From VMDJ01 sp965659945 (GTDB lineage Bacteria > Pseudomonadota > Gammaproteobacteria > Chromatiales > Chromatiaceae): a DNA stretch of 10,275 nucleotides. How positions within the stretch are numbered: position 1 is the stretch's first letter; each line of letters opens with the position of its first letter. The stretch spans positions 1 through 10,275 of the forward strand of contig CBFHYJ010000056.1 in the NCBI GenBank assembly GCA_965659945.1. Direction: 5' to 3'. The notes beneath the pieces are model-generated. The model had not been told where the DNA came from, searched no databases, and worked only from the letters and a program-made list of their open reading frames with translations. The position numbers and the translations under genes are program-made. This document shows, piece by piece, positions 1 through 6,314 of this stretch.

Positions 1-2
1 AG

Positions 3-455
3 ATGGAAGTAATTCTTCTGGAAAAAGTAGCAAACGTTGGTGCATTGGGTGACAAGGTTACCGTCAAGTCTGGTTACGCTCGTAACTTCTTGATCCCTCA
101 GGGCAAGGCAGTATTTGCAAGCGAGTCAAACGTTGCAGCATTCGAAGCACGTCGTGCAGAACTCGAGAAGCAGGAAGCTGACAAGCTAGCTGCTGCTGAG
201 TCACGCAAGGCGGCTATCGAGGCGATCGACGGCGTTACTATCTCTCACCAAGCAGGTGAAGAGGGTAAGTTGTTTGGTTCTGTTGGTACCAATGACATTG
301 CTGATGCAGTGACTGCAGCAGCGGGTGTTGAAGTAACGCGAGCTGAAGTACGTATGCCTGAAGGTGCGATTCGTGAAGTTGGCGAATTTGAGTTCGCAAT
401 TCACTTGCATACCGACTTAGACGCAACTGTAAAAGTTACTGTTGTTGCTGAGTAA
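3..455 (+). CDS. rplI: 50S ribosomal protein L9 (bL9)
   Basis: Structural protein of the large ribosomal subunit. In the family, an N-terminal domain binds 23S rRNA near the L1 stalk and a long helix projects a second domain outward. The 150-residue product is full length (E. coli L9 is 149). It opens with the characteristic MEVILLEKVANVGALGDKV, followed by GYARNFLIPQGKA (about 24-36), the L9 signature. A charged connecting helix rich in Ala, Glu and Lys spans about 45-72, and the C-terminal domain includes GKLFGSVGTNDIADA (about 88-102). The ATG lies two bases inside the window, so its ribosome-binding site and the usual rpsF/rpsR partners would be outside. Strong hairpin terminators follow the stop, suggesting it ends a ribosomal-protein operon. 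Identification is secure. Confidence 0.97.
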   Translation: MEVILLEKVANVGALGDKVTVKSGYARNFLIPQGKAVFASESNVAAFEARRAELEKQEADKLAAAESRKAAIEAIDGVTISHQAGEEGKLFGSVGTNDIADAVTAAAGVEVTRAEVRMPEGAIREVGEFEFAIHLHTDLDATVKVTVVAE

Positions 456-471
456 TCAGCCTTGCTGATTA
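453..471. repeat. Short inverted repeat spanning the rplI stop codon
   Basis: Perfect 7-bp arms TAATCAG and CTGATTA with a 5-nt loop, CCTTG. The left arm contains the rplI stop codon TAA. No T-tract follows, so by itself it is not a terminator. It sits 9 nt before the strong terminator hairpin and could protect the 3' end of the mRNA or be incidental. Confidence 0.4.
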
Positions 472-480
472 CCTGAAAGA

Positions 481-513
481 ACACCCTAGCAAGTTACTTG
501 CTGGGGTGTTTTT
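481..513 (+). terminator. Rho-independent terminator after rplI
   Basis: The left arm ACACCCTAGCAAG (481-493) and right arm CTTGCTGGGGTGT (497-509) pair over 13 bp, with one G-T wobble, around the 3-nt loop TTA. Five T residues follow (509-513). A-rich sequence just upstream (476-480) completes a textbook intrinsic terminator for the transcript that contains rplI. Confidence 0.9.
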
Positions 514-516
514 GTG

Positions 517-569
517 GCCGCTGTTTGACTGATCGATTAGCTGATCAGTCCCAGCGGCTTTTGTGTTTT
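517..569 (+). terminator. Second hairpin with T-tract between rplI and dnaB
   Basis: This starts 3 nt after the first terminator. The outer stem is GCCGCTG (517-523) with CAGCGGC (552-558). The inner stem is GACTGATC (527-534) with GATCAGTC (543-550). The two stems are separated by a small internal loop (TTT against C) and capped by an 8-nt loop, so about 15 bp pair in total. The tail TTTTGTGTTTT (559-569) is U-rich, which fits a back-up terminator. It ends only 9 nt before the dnaB start codon, so in any read-through transcript it would lie in the dnaB leader and could act as an attenuator or a translation-affecting structure. Confidence 0.7.
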
Positions 570-578
570 AATGCAGTG

Positions 579-2012
579 ATGTCAGACGAACTAAATCCTC
601 CTGCCTCTTACGAAGATTACAACGACAACACTGTCTCAATGCCTGTAGATCAGGCGTTGGAAACACTTCGTGTGCCGCCGCATTCTGTGCAGGGCGAGCA
701 ATCTGTTTTGGGTGGCTTAATGCTCAACTCAGAAGCGTGGAATGAGATCTCTGACAAGATTGCGAGCGAAGATTTTTACCGCCGCGAACACCAGCTTATT
801 TTCCAAGCTATGCAGGCGTTATCCGAGGCAGATCAGCCACTAGATGTGGTCACGATTGCTGAAGAGTTAGAACGTCGATCAGAACTGAATGATGTCGGCG
901 GCATGCCTTATCTTGGTATGTTGGCAAACGAAACACCGACCGCATCAAATGTGCCGGCTTATGCGCGAATCGTGCGTGAGCAATCGGTAATGCGCCAGTT
1001 AATCAAAGTCGGGAATAAGATTGCAGACAGCGGTTACCGTCCTGAAGGGCGTCCAGTAGACGATCTGCTCGATCAAGCCGAGACTGAAGTCTTTAGGATT
1101 GCTGAGCAAAAAGATAAAGGTCGCCAAGGTTTCCAAAATATTCAGGCCTTGCTAACCAAAACGGTCGATAAGATCGATGAGCTCTTTAACAGTGACGATG
1201 CCCTCACGGGTGTGTCAACGGGCTTTAATGACTTTGATGGTCGCACCTCAGGTTTGCAGAAATCTGATCTGGTTATCGTGGCAGGTCGCCCATCGATGGG
1301 TAAGACCACTTTTGCGATGAATATGTGTGAAAACGTCGCGATTGGCGCTGGCGTACCGGTAGCCATCTTCTCAATGGAGATGCCAGCCGAGGCACTGACC
1401 ATGCGTATGATTTCATCGCTCGGTCGTATCAATCAGCAAGCCGTGCGCTCAGGTAAGTTAGAAGATGACGATTGGCCGCGTGTGACCTCAGCTGTCAACA
1501 TTCTTAGCCAAGCAAAAATCTTTATTGATGATTCAGCCGCACTAACACCCAATGAGATACGTGCGCGTTGTCGCCGCTTACAAAAAGAGCATGGCCAACT
1601 AGGCATGGTCATGGTCGACTATTTGCAGTTAATGCGTGCGCCAGAAGCGGGTGATAACCGTGTTAACGAGATCTCCGCAATCTCGCGTGGCTTAAAAGCC
1701 TTAGCTAAAGAATTAAAATGTCCAGTGGTTGCGCTATCGCAGCTTAACCGTTCCCTTGAGCAGCGTCCGAATAAACGTCCGGTCATGTCAGACCTTCGTG
1801 AATCGGGCGCGATAGAACAAGATGCTGACTTGATCGTGTTTATCTATCGCGATGAAGTCTATAACGAAGACTCTCCGGATAAAGGTAAGGCCGAGATCAT
1901 TATTGCTAAGCAACGTAATGGTCCTATCGGTACCGTTAATCTGACCTTCCAAGGTCAGTTCACTCGCTTTGATAACTTTGCGCGTGATGTCTACGAAGAG
2001 ATGGACTACTAA
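579..2012 (+). CDS. dnaB: Replicative DNA helicase DnaB
   Basis: Ring-shaped hexameric 5'-3' helicase that opens the chromosomal replication fork and recruits primase. The 477-residue product matches E. coli DnaB (471) in length and closely in sequence. The N-terminal domain begins at RVPPHSVQGEQSVLGGLML (about 31-49). A linker leads to the RecA-like ATPase domain, with Walker A GRPSMGKTT (catalytic Lys at 242), Walker B in MVMVDYLQLM (Asp 347), and the downstream LSQLNRSLEQR and FIYRDEVY motifs. It contains no intein. The open frame extends upstream to a TTG at 498, but that codon lies in the right arm of the first terminator and would place both hairpins inside the gene. ATG 579 gives the right length and family N-terminus. 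A later ATG at 639 is possible but would leave a short N-terminus. No clear Shine-Dalgarno sequence or good promoter is visible before 579. It is followed 5 nt later by alr. Confidence 0.96.
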   Translation: MSDELNPPASYEDYNDNTVSMPVDQALETLRVPPHSVQGEQSVLGGLMLNSEAWNEISDKIASEDFYRREHQLIFQAMQALSEADQPLDVVTIAEELERRSELNDVGGMPYLGMLANETPTASNVPAYARIVREQSVMRQLIKVGNKIADSGYRPEGRPVDDLLDQAETEVFRIAEQKDKGRQGFQNIQALLTKTVDKIDELFNSDDALTGVSTGFNDFDGRTSGLQKSDLVIVAGRPSMGKTTFAMNMCENVAIGAGVPVAIFSMEMPAEALTMRMISSLGRINQQAVRSGKLEDDDWPRVTSAVNILSQAKIFIDDSAALTPNEIRARCRRLQKEHGQLGMVMVDYLQLMRAPEAGDNRVNEISAISRGLKALAKELKCPVVALSQLNRSLEQRPNKRPVMSDLRESGAIEQDADLIVFIYRDEVYNEDSPDKGKAEIIIAKQRNGPIGTVNLTFQGQFTRFDNFARDVYEEMDY

Positions 2013-2017
2013 GCAGC

Positions 2018-3091
2018 ATGCCACTTAACAACGCATGGGCCACGATTGATCACGCTGCGTTGTTACACAACGCTTCGCGTGTCGGCGAGTTGGCTCCCAA
2101 TAGCAACATCATGGCGGTGATTAAGTCGCATGGTTATGGGCATGGTGCAATCGCATTGGCCTTTGCACTGCAAGGTAAAGTCGATGCTTTTGCCGTTGCG
2201 CGTGTCGAAGAAGGCTTAGCGCTTCGTGCAGAAGGTATTACCAAAGCTATCTTAGTGCTTGAAGGTTTATGCTCACCAGAGCAATTGTCACTCGCGCAAC
2301 AAAATCAGCTTGATGTCGCTATTCATCACCCTAAGCAATTAGAGTGGCTTGATGCCTTAAATGGCCCATTGGGTTGTTGGATTAAAGTCGATAGCGGTAT
2401 GTCGCGTTTAGGTCTGCTTCCAAATCAAGTGCCCGCAGTATTAATGGCTGTTCAACAGCATAACTCCCTCAAGCTCAAAGGCGCGATGACGCACTTGGCG
2501 AATGCCGATGATCCGCAAGACGGTAAAACCGATATTCAGCTCGCGGCCTTTAATGAGATTGCATGGCCAGAGGATTTGGTGTTGTCTATTGCCAACTCAG
2601 CTGCGGTTTTAACGCGGCCAGACGCACATGCAGATTGGGTGCGACCTGGTTTGATGTTGTATGGTGCGTCACCACTACTCAATCAAAGTGCTCAATCGCT
2701 TGGCTTAAAGCCTGTGATGCAGTTATCGAGTCGGTTAATTTCAATCAAGCAATTAAATGTCGGCGATACCGTTGGTTATGGTGCGACATGGAAAGCCAGT
2801 GAGGTTATGCCGATGGGCATAGTCGGCATTGGTTATGGCGATGGGTATCCACGCGAAGTGCCAGCTGAAGCTTATGTGCTGATCAATGGTAAGCAAGCCC
2901 CGATCATTGGTCGTGTCTCGATGGATATGATCACGGTCGATCTGCGCGGCATTGATTGTGTGGTCGGTGATGAGGTCACCTTGTGGGGTGAAGGCTTACC
3001 GATTGATTTTGTCGCACAATGGACAAACACTATTGCCTATACCTTGATGTGTGGTGTGACTCAGCGCGTTCAGCGCATTAACAAATCATAA
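2018..3091 (+). CDS. alr: Alanine racemase (PLP-dependent)
   Basis: Interconverts L- and D-alanine in the cytoplasm, supplying D-Ala for the peptidoglycan stem peptide. At 357 residues it has normal family length. The N-terminal TIM barrel carries the PLP lysine at 36 in AVIKSHGYGHG. Many homologues have K-A-N/D-A-YGHG here, so SHG is a mild variation. The conserved DSGMSRLG has Arg at 130. The C-terminal beta domain has the second catalytic residue, Tyr 254, in VGYGATW, followed by GYGDGYPR, GRVSMDM and NTIAYTLMCGV. Both catalytic residues and the PLP-binding elements are present, so it should be active. It starts 5 nt after the dnaB stop with only a weak upstream purine stretch, which suggests translational coupling within a dnaB-alr-radA transcript. 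The dnaB-alr order is familiar in Gammaproteobacteria. Confidence 0.96.
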   Translation: MPLNNAWATIDHAALLHNASRVGELAPNSNIMAVIKSHGYGHGAIALAFALQGKVDAFAVARVEEGLALRAEGITKAILVLEGLCSPEQLSLAQQNQLDVAIHHPKQLEWLDALNGPLGCWIKVDSGMSRLGLLPNQVPAVLMAVQQHNSLKLKGAMTHLANADDPQDGKTDIQLAAFNEIAWPEDLVLSIANSAAVLTRPDAHADWVRPGLMLYGASPLLNQSAQSLGLKPVMQLSSRLISIKQLNVGDTVGYGATWKASEVMPMGIVGIGYGDGYPREVPAEAYVLINGKQAPIIGRVSMDMITVDLRGIDCVVGDEVTLWGEGLPIDFVAQWTNTIAYTLMCGVTQRVQRINKS

Positions 3092-4458
3092 TGATGGCAA
3101 AAGCAGCAAAAACAACCTATGTATGTACCGAGTGTGGTACTAACTTTCCTAAGTGGGCGGGGCAGTGTACTGATTGTGGTGCATGGAATACCTTAGAAGA
3201 AACCGTACCATCCGCAGCACCCGAACAAGGCCGCTTTGCAGGCTATGCCGGTGAAACACCTGCGGCAATTCGTGCATTAGCTGATGTCTCTGCCGAAGAG
3301 ACCTCGCGTATCAGTACAACCTTGAATGAGCTTGATCGCGTTCTGGGTGGTGGCTTGGTGCTCGGTTCGGTGACCTTGATCGGCGGTGATCCGGGTATTG
3401 GTAAATCAACGCTATTGATTCAAGCGATGTCATTGCTTAGCGAGAAGATGTCGACCTTGTATGTCAGCGGAGAAGAATCAGCAGAGCAGATTAGCTTGCG
3501 TGCGCATCGATTGGGTTTGCCTGGAGATAAGGTGCAGCTACTGACTGAAACCTGCGTTGAGCGCATTATTCAGTTAGCGCAGCAACACAAACCCAAAGTG
3601 ATTGTGCTCGACTCCATTCAAACCTTTTACACCCAAGAGCTCAACTCGGCGCCCGGTTCGGTGGCGCAAGTGCGTGAATCAGCGGCGCGCTTGGTGCGCT
3701 TTGCTAAGCAAACGGGTACCAGTTTGTTCTTGGTGGGTCATGTCACAAAAGAAGGCGCGTTAGCGGGTCCTCGTGTGCTCGAGCACATGGTGGATACCGT
3801 GTTGTACTTTGAAGGCGAGAGTGGCTCTCAGTTCCGTTTGATTCGTGCTATTAAGAACCGCTTTGGTGCAGTCAATGAGCTCGGTGTCTTTGCGATGACC
3901 GATAAAGGTCTCAAAGAAGTCAGCAACCCCTCAGCGATTTTCTTATCCCGGCATGAACAACAAGTGGCTGGTAGTGCCATTTTGGTAACTCGTGAAGGAA
4001 CGCGCCCAATGTTGGTTGAGGTGCAAGCACTGGTGGATCAAAGCCCGCTGGGTAACCCGCGTCGTGTGGCTTTAGGTTTAGAGCAAAATCGTTTGTCGAT
4101 GTTGCTTGCGGTGCTACATCGTCATGGCGGCGTCGGCATGTTCGACCAAGATGTTTTCTTAAATGTGGTTGGTGGTGTTCGCGTTACAGAACCTGCCGCT
4201 GACTTACCTGTGTTGCTTGCCGCCTTATCGAGCTTCCGCGATCGTCCCTTACCGATGGAATTAGCCGCTTTTGGTGAGGTGGGTTTGGCAGGTGAAATAC
4301 GCCCAGTCCCCAATGGTCAGGATCGTCTGCGTGAAGCGCTCAAACACGGCTTTACCCGAGTGATTGCGCCAAAGAGCAACGTGCCTAAAAAGCCTATCGA
4401 TGGCTTAGAGATTACTCCGGTGACCCGCCTGAGTGAGGCGATTGACGCGATAACTTAA
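3091..4458 (+). CDS. radA: DNA repair protein RadA (branch-migration helicase)
   Basis: RadA (Sms) is a RecA/DnaB-like hexameric ATPase that drives branch migration and D-loop extension in homologous recombination. The 455-residue protein is complete. It has an N-terminal zinc finger (C-x2-C, VCTECG, then CTDC, about residues 11-30). The ATPase core has Walker A GGDPGIGKST (98-107, Lys 105). The RadA-specific KNRFG motif is at 255-259. A C-terminal Lon-protease-like domain (about 275-455) includes GLEQNRLSMLLAVLHRHGG and GEVGLAGEIRPVPNG. The alr stop TAA and this ATG share one base (TAATG). A second ATG at 3094 gives MAKAAK, which matches the E. coli start better, so the true start may be 3 nt later. 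There is no evident Shine-Dalgarno sequence, so termination-reinitiation is plausible. Its stop codon overlaps that of the convergent CorB-type gene, with no terminator between them. Confidence 0.96.
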   Translation: MMAKAAKTTYVCTECGTNFPKWAGQCTDCGAWNTLEETVPSAAPEQGRFAGYAGETPAAIRALADVSAEETSRISTTLNELDRVLGGGLVLGSVTLIGGDPGIGKSTLLIQAMSLLSEKMSTLYVSGEESAEQISLRAHRLGLPGDKVQLLTETCVERIIQLAQQHKPKVIVLDSIQTFYTQELNSAPGSVAQVRESAARLVRFAKQTGTSLFLVGHVTKEGALAGPRVLEHMVDTVLYFEGESGSQFRLIRAIKNRFGAVNELGVFAMTDKGLKEVSNPSAIFLSRHEQQVAGSAILVTREGTRPMLVEVQALVDQSPLGNPRRVALGLEQNRLSMLLAVLHRHGGVGMFDQDVFLNVVGGVRVTEPAADLPVLLAALSSFRDRPLPMELAAFGEVGLAGEIRPVPNGQDRLREALKHGFTRVIAPKSNVPKKPIDGLEITPVTRLSEAIDAIT

Positions 4459-5738
4459 GCGCTCGGCTTTTCAATTCGTCTTTCTAAGGGGCGAATGCGA
4501 GCCGTCTTTACCACGTTGTCTTGAATCTGAATGATGTCGATTGGGTAGCCTTCAATCATCAAAGAGGTGCCGGCCTCTGGCAGTGTTTGCAGGTATTCCA
4601 CAATCAAACCATTCAGTGTTTTAGGTCCTTCGGTGGGTAGTTCCCACTGCATGTTACGCGATAGCTCACGCAGTAGTGCTGTGCCATCCACGAGATAGCT
4701 GCCATCATCTTGAGGGTGTACCGATGCAATGTGATCAGATGGATCAGTTGCAAACTCACCCACAATCTCTTCAAGTAGGTCTGCCATGGTGAGTAGACCA
4801 TGCACGTCACCATATTCATCTACGACCAAGCCCCAACGACGTCGATTGCGTTGGAAGTTAATCAGCTGTTTATTAAGCGGTGTGCCTTTCGGAATGAAGT
4901 AGGGCTCGCGGATTAGCTCACGCAGTTCTTCGTGAGTTAGTCCATCACTATCGAGCGCCTCTTTAAGAATGTTGCGCGAGTGAATAAAGCCAAGTACATG
5001 GTCGATGCTGCCTTCGTATACCAACACACGGGTGTAAGGACTCTGTTGCAGTTGATCGAGAATTTCACTGATCGGTGCATCAATATCGATGCCGTCGAGC
5101 TGGGTGCGCGGCACCATGATATCTTCAACGTAGGTTTTCTCCAGGTCGAGTATGCTCAGCAACATACGTTGGTGTTTGTGCGGAATCATTGCGCCCGCTT
5201 CATTCACCACGGTTTTTAATTCTTCTCGGCTAAGCGCTTGGCCATCGCTGTCTTCTTGATAGATGCCAAGTAACTTAAGAATTGAGTTGGCCATCAGGTT
5301 GACTAGCCAAACGAGCGGGAACATCACTTTAAGCAGCGGGGTATAGATCCAAGCGGCAGGAAAGGCGACCTTTTCAGGATGCATGGCGGCTAGAGTTTTA
5401 GGTGCTACTTCAGAGAAGATCAGTACGACAAAGGTGAGGATGCCGGCAGCGATCGCAATCGCACCGTCGCCACCAAGTCGCAGTGCAATCAAGGTCGCAA
5501 GCGATGAGGCCATGATGTTGACGAAGTTGTTGCCGAGCAGAATCAGGCCAATCAAGCGATCAGGTTTCTCAAGCAGCTTGGCAGCAAGTTGCGCGCCGGT
5601 GTGACCTTCATCCGCGAGATGCTTGAGGCGATAACGGTTAAGTGTCATCAATGCGGTTTCTGAGCCAGAGAAAAATGCAGACAGGAAAAGTAAGAATACG
5701 AGTGCACTAAAAAGCACACTAAGGGGTATGTCGTCCAA
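4455..5738 (-). CDS. corB: CorB/YfjD-type CNNM-CBS membrane protein, probable Mg/Co transport
   Basis: Member of the CNNM/CorB family of inner-membrane proteins linked to magnesium and cobalt transport. The 427-residue product has the family order. A CNNM transmembrane domain has hydrophobic segments near 6-28, 62-86, 92-113 and 128-152, including FFSGSETALMTLNRYRL with the conserved SGSE at 24-27. A CBS pair follows, from about IMVPRTQLDGID (near 207) to VVDEYGDVHGLLTMADLLEEI (ending near 330). A C-terminal CorC/HlyC domain occupies about 340-420. It closely resembles E. coli YfjD. The start is a TTG (5736-5738): no in-frame ATG exists between it and the upstream TAG, and MDDIPLS fits the usual family N-terminus. 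The ribosome site is weak (a GAG about 15 nt upstream). It lies 57 nt after the Mth938 gene and may be cotranscribed with it. Transport direction and ion specificity are inferred from the family. Confidence 0.9.
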   Translation of the reverse strand: MDDIPLSVLFSALVFLLFLSAFFSGSETALMTLNRYRLKHLADEGHTGAQLAAKLLEKPDRLIGLILLGNNFVNIMASSLATLIALRLGGDGAIAIAAGILTFVVLIFSEVAPKTLAAMHPEKVAFPAAWIYTPLLKVMFPLVWLVNLMANSILKLLGIYQEDSDGQALSREELKTVVNEAGAMIPHKHQRMLLSILDLEKTYVEDIMVPRTQLDGIDIDAPISEILDQLQQSPYTRVLVYEGSIDHVLGFIHSRNILKEALDSDGLTHEELRELIREPYFIPKGTPLNKQLINFQRNRRRWGLVVDEYGDVHGLLTMADLLEEIVGEFATDPSDHIASVHPQDDGSYLVDGTALLRELSRNMQWELPTEGPKTLNGLIVEYLQTLPEAGTSLMIEGYPIDIIQIQDNVVKTARIRPLERRIEKPSA

Positions 5739-5773
5739 AAGTTGGTTGCTCGTCTCTAGAAGATGTTTCTATT

Positions 5774-5793
5774 CTCGGAAGGGGGCTGCCGAG
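5774..5793 (-). repeat. Small hairpin between the Mth938 and CorB-type genes
   Basis: The arms CTCGG and CCGAG, with a partly paired AAG/CTG extension, flank a G-rich core on the + strand. On the - strand the sequence after the hairpin is AATAGAAAC, not a T-tract, so it is not a convincing terminator. It may be a processing or stability element in a shared transcript. Confidence 0.3.
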
Positions 5794-5795
5794 TG

Positions 5796-6176
5796 TCAAG
5801 GTTTAGGCTGTATAACCAAAGCAGCTGCGCGGTCTTCGCCAAGAAGGATATTAAAGGTACGGCAAGCGGATGGGGTGTCCATTACCTCGTAGCCAATGCG
5901 GTGATCCATCAAGCGGATAAGGGTGCGTGGATCAGGAAATTGGCAGCGATCGCCGGTCGCTAGGATGACTACCTCGGGTGCTTGTTTAACCACGGTAGCC
6001 AGGGCTTCTTTCGCGGTCACGCTTTTATCTTCACTTGGCCAGTCGATGGGGCTGCCAGCATTCAATAAGATGAGGCCCTTTTGATGGTCAAAGCGGCTGC
6101 CGCGCACGGTTAGCGATTCACCATCGAAGGCGTCTATTAAGTTTTGTCCGGCAGCTTCGTCGAGCACCATTTTCAT
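5796..6176 (-). CDS. Mth938-domain (DUF498) protein
   Basis: Small cytoplasmic protein of 126 residues, the normal length for the Mth938/DUF498 family, which also includes the mitochondrial complex I assembly factor NDUFAF3. Its bacterial function is not established. Family features are LTVRGSRFDHQKGLILLN near the N-terminus, a central PEVVILATGDRCQFPDP (about 68-84), GYEVMDTPSACRTFNILLGEDR (about 94-115), and a hydrophobic C-terminal strand AAALVIQ. No signal peptide or membrane segment is visible. The start is well supported: AAGGAG (6185-6190, on the - strand) lies 8 nt before the ATG. It is divergent from alaC across a 138-bp region, and the CorB-type gene follows it on the same strand. 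I found no convincing sigma70 promoter for it in the intergenic region. The family call is fairly sure. No catalytic role is claimed. Confidence 0.85.
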   Translation of the reverse strand: MKMVLDEAAGQNLIDAFDGESLTVRGSRFDHQKGLILLNAGSPIDWPSEDKSVTAKEALATVVKQAPEVVILATGDRCQFPDPRTLIRLMDHRIGYEVMDTPSACRTFNILLGEDRAAALVIQPKP

Positions 6177-6246
6177 GGTGTGGGCTCCTTGTGGTCATCT
6201 ATGGTTGAGATGTTAACGGAAAGTGGCTGTAATAACCTTGATTTCA

Positions 6247-6275
6247 TTGACATATGAGGGCTCACTCAGTACTTT
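6247..6275 (+). promoter_or_regulatory. Predicted sigma70 promoter for alaC-hom
   Basis: A perfect -35 hexamer TTGACA (6247-6252) is followed, after exactly 17 nt, by TACTTT (6270-6275). The latter keeps the key first, second and last positions of TATAAT. Transcription would start near 6282, giving a leader of about 33 nt that contains a T/C-rich tract and the alaC ribosome-binding site. It lies in the 138-bp gap between divergent genes. Confidence 0.55.
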
Positions 6276-6305
6276 TACCGGCTTATTTTTTCCCTTTCTC
6301 TGGTT

Positions 6306-6310
6306 GAGGT
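6306..6310 (+). promoter_or_regulatory. Ribosome-binding site deciding the GTG start of alaC
   Basis: GAGGT lies 4 nt before GTG 6315 but 16 nt before the in-frame ATG at 6327. This favours the GTG as the initiation codon, although the spacing is on the short side. Confidence 0.55.
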
Positions 6311-6314
6311 CTCC

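Noticed and set aside
525..572. TTGACT (525-530) and TTTAAT (567-572) as a dnaB promoter
   Set aside because: The spacing is 36 nt instead of about 17, and TTGACT lies in the hairpin stem. No properly spaced partner exists for either element.
498..578. Extended dnaB frame starting at TTG 498
   Set aside because: It would begin inside the right arm of a strong terminator, encode a Cys-rich segment not found in DnaB, and read through both hairpins. ATG 579 gives the expected family length.
2018..3091. Loss of alanine racemase activity because of the unusual KSHGYGHG motif
   Set aside because: The PLP lysine, YGHG, the catalytic tyrosine and the other conserved blocks are intact. The two changed residues next to the lysine are not catalytic.
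5763..5963. 66-codon + strand ORF
   Set aside because: It lies antisense to the well-supported Mth938-domain gene and the gap after it, with no family features or ribosome-binding site.
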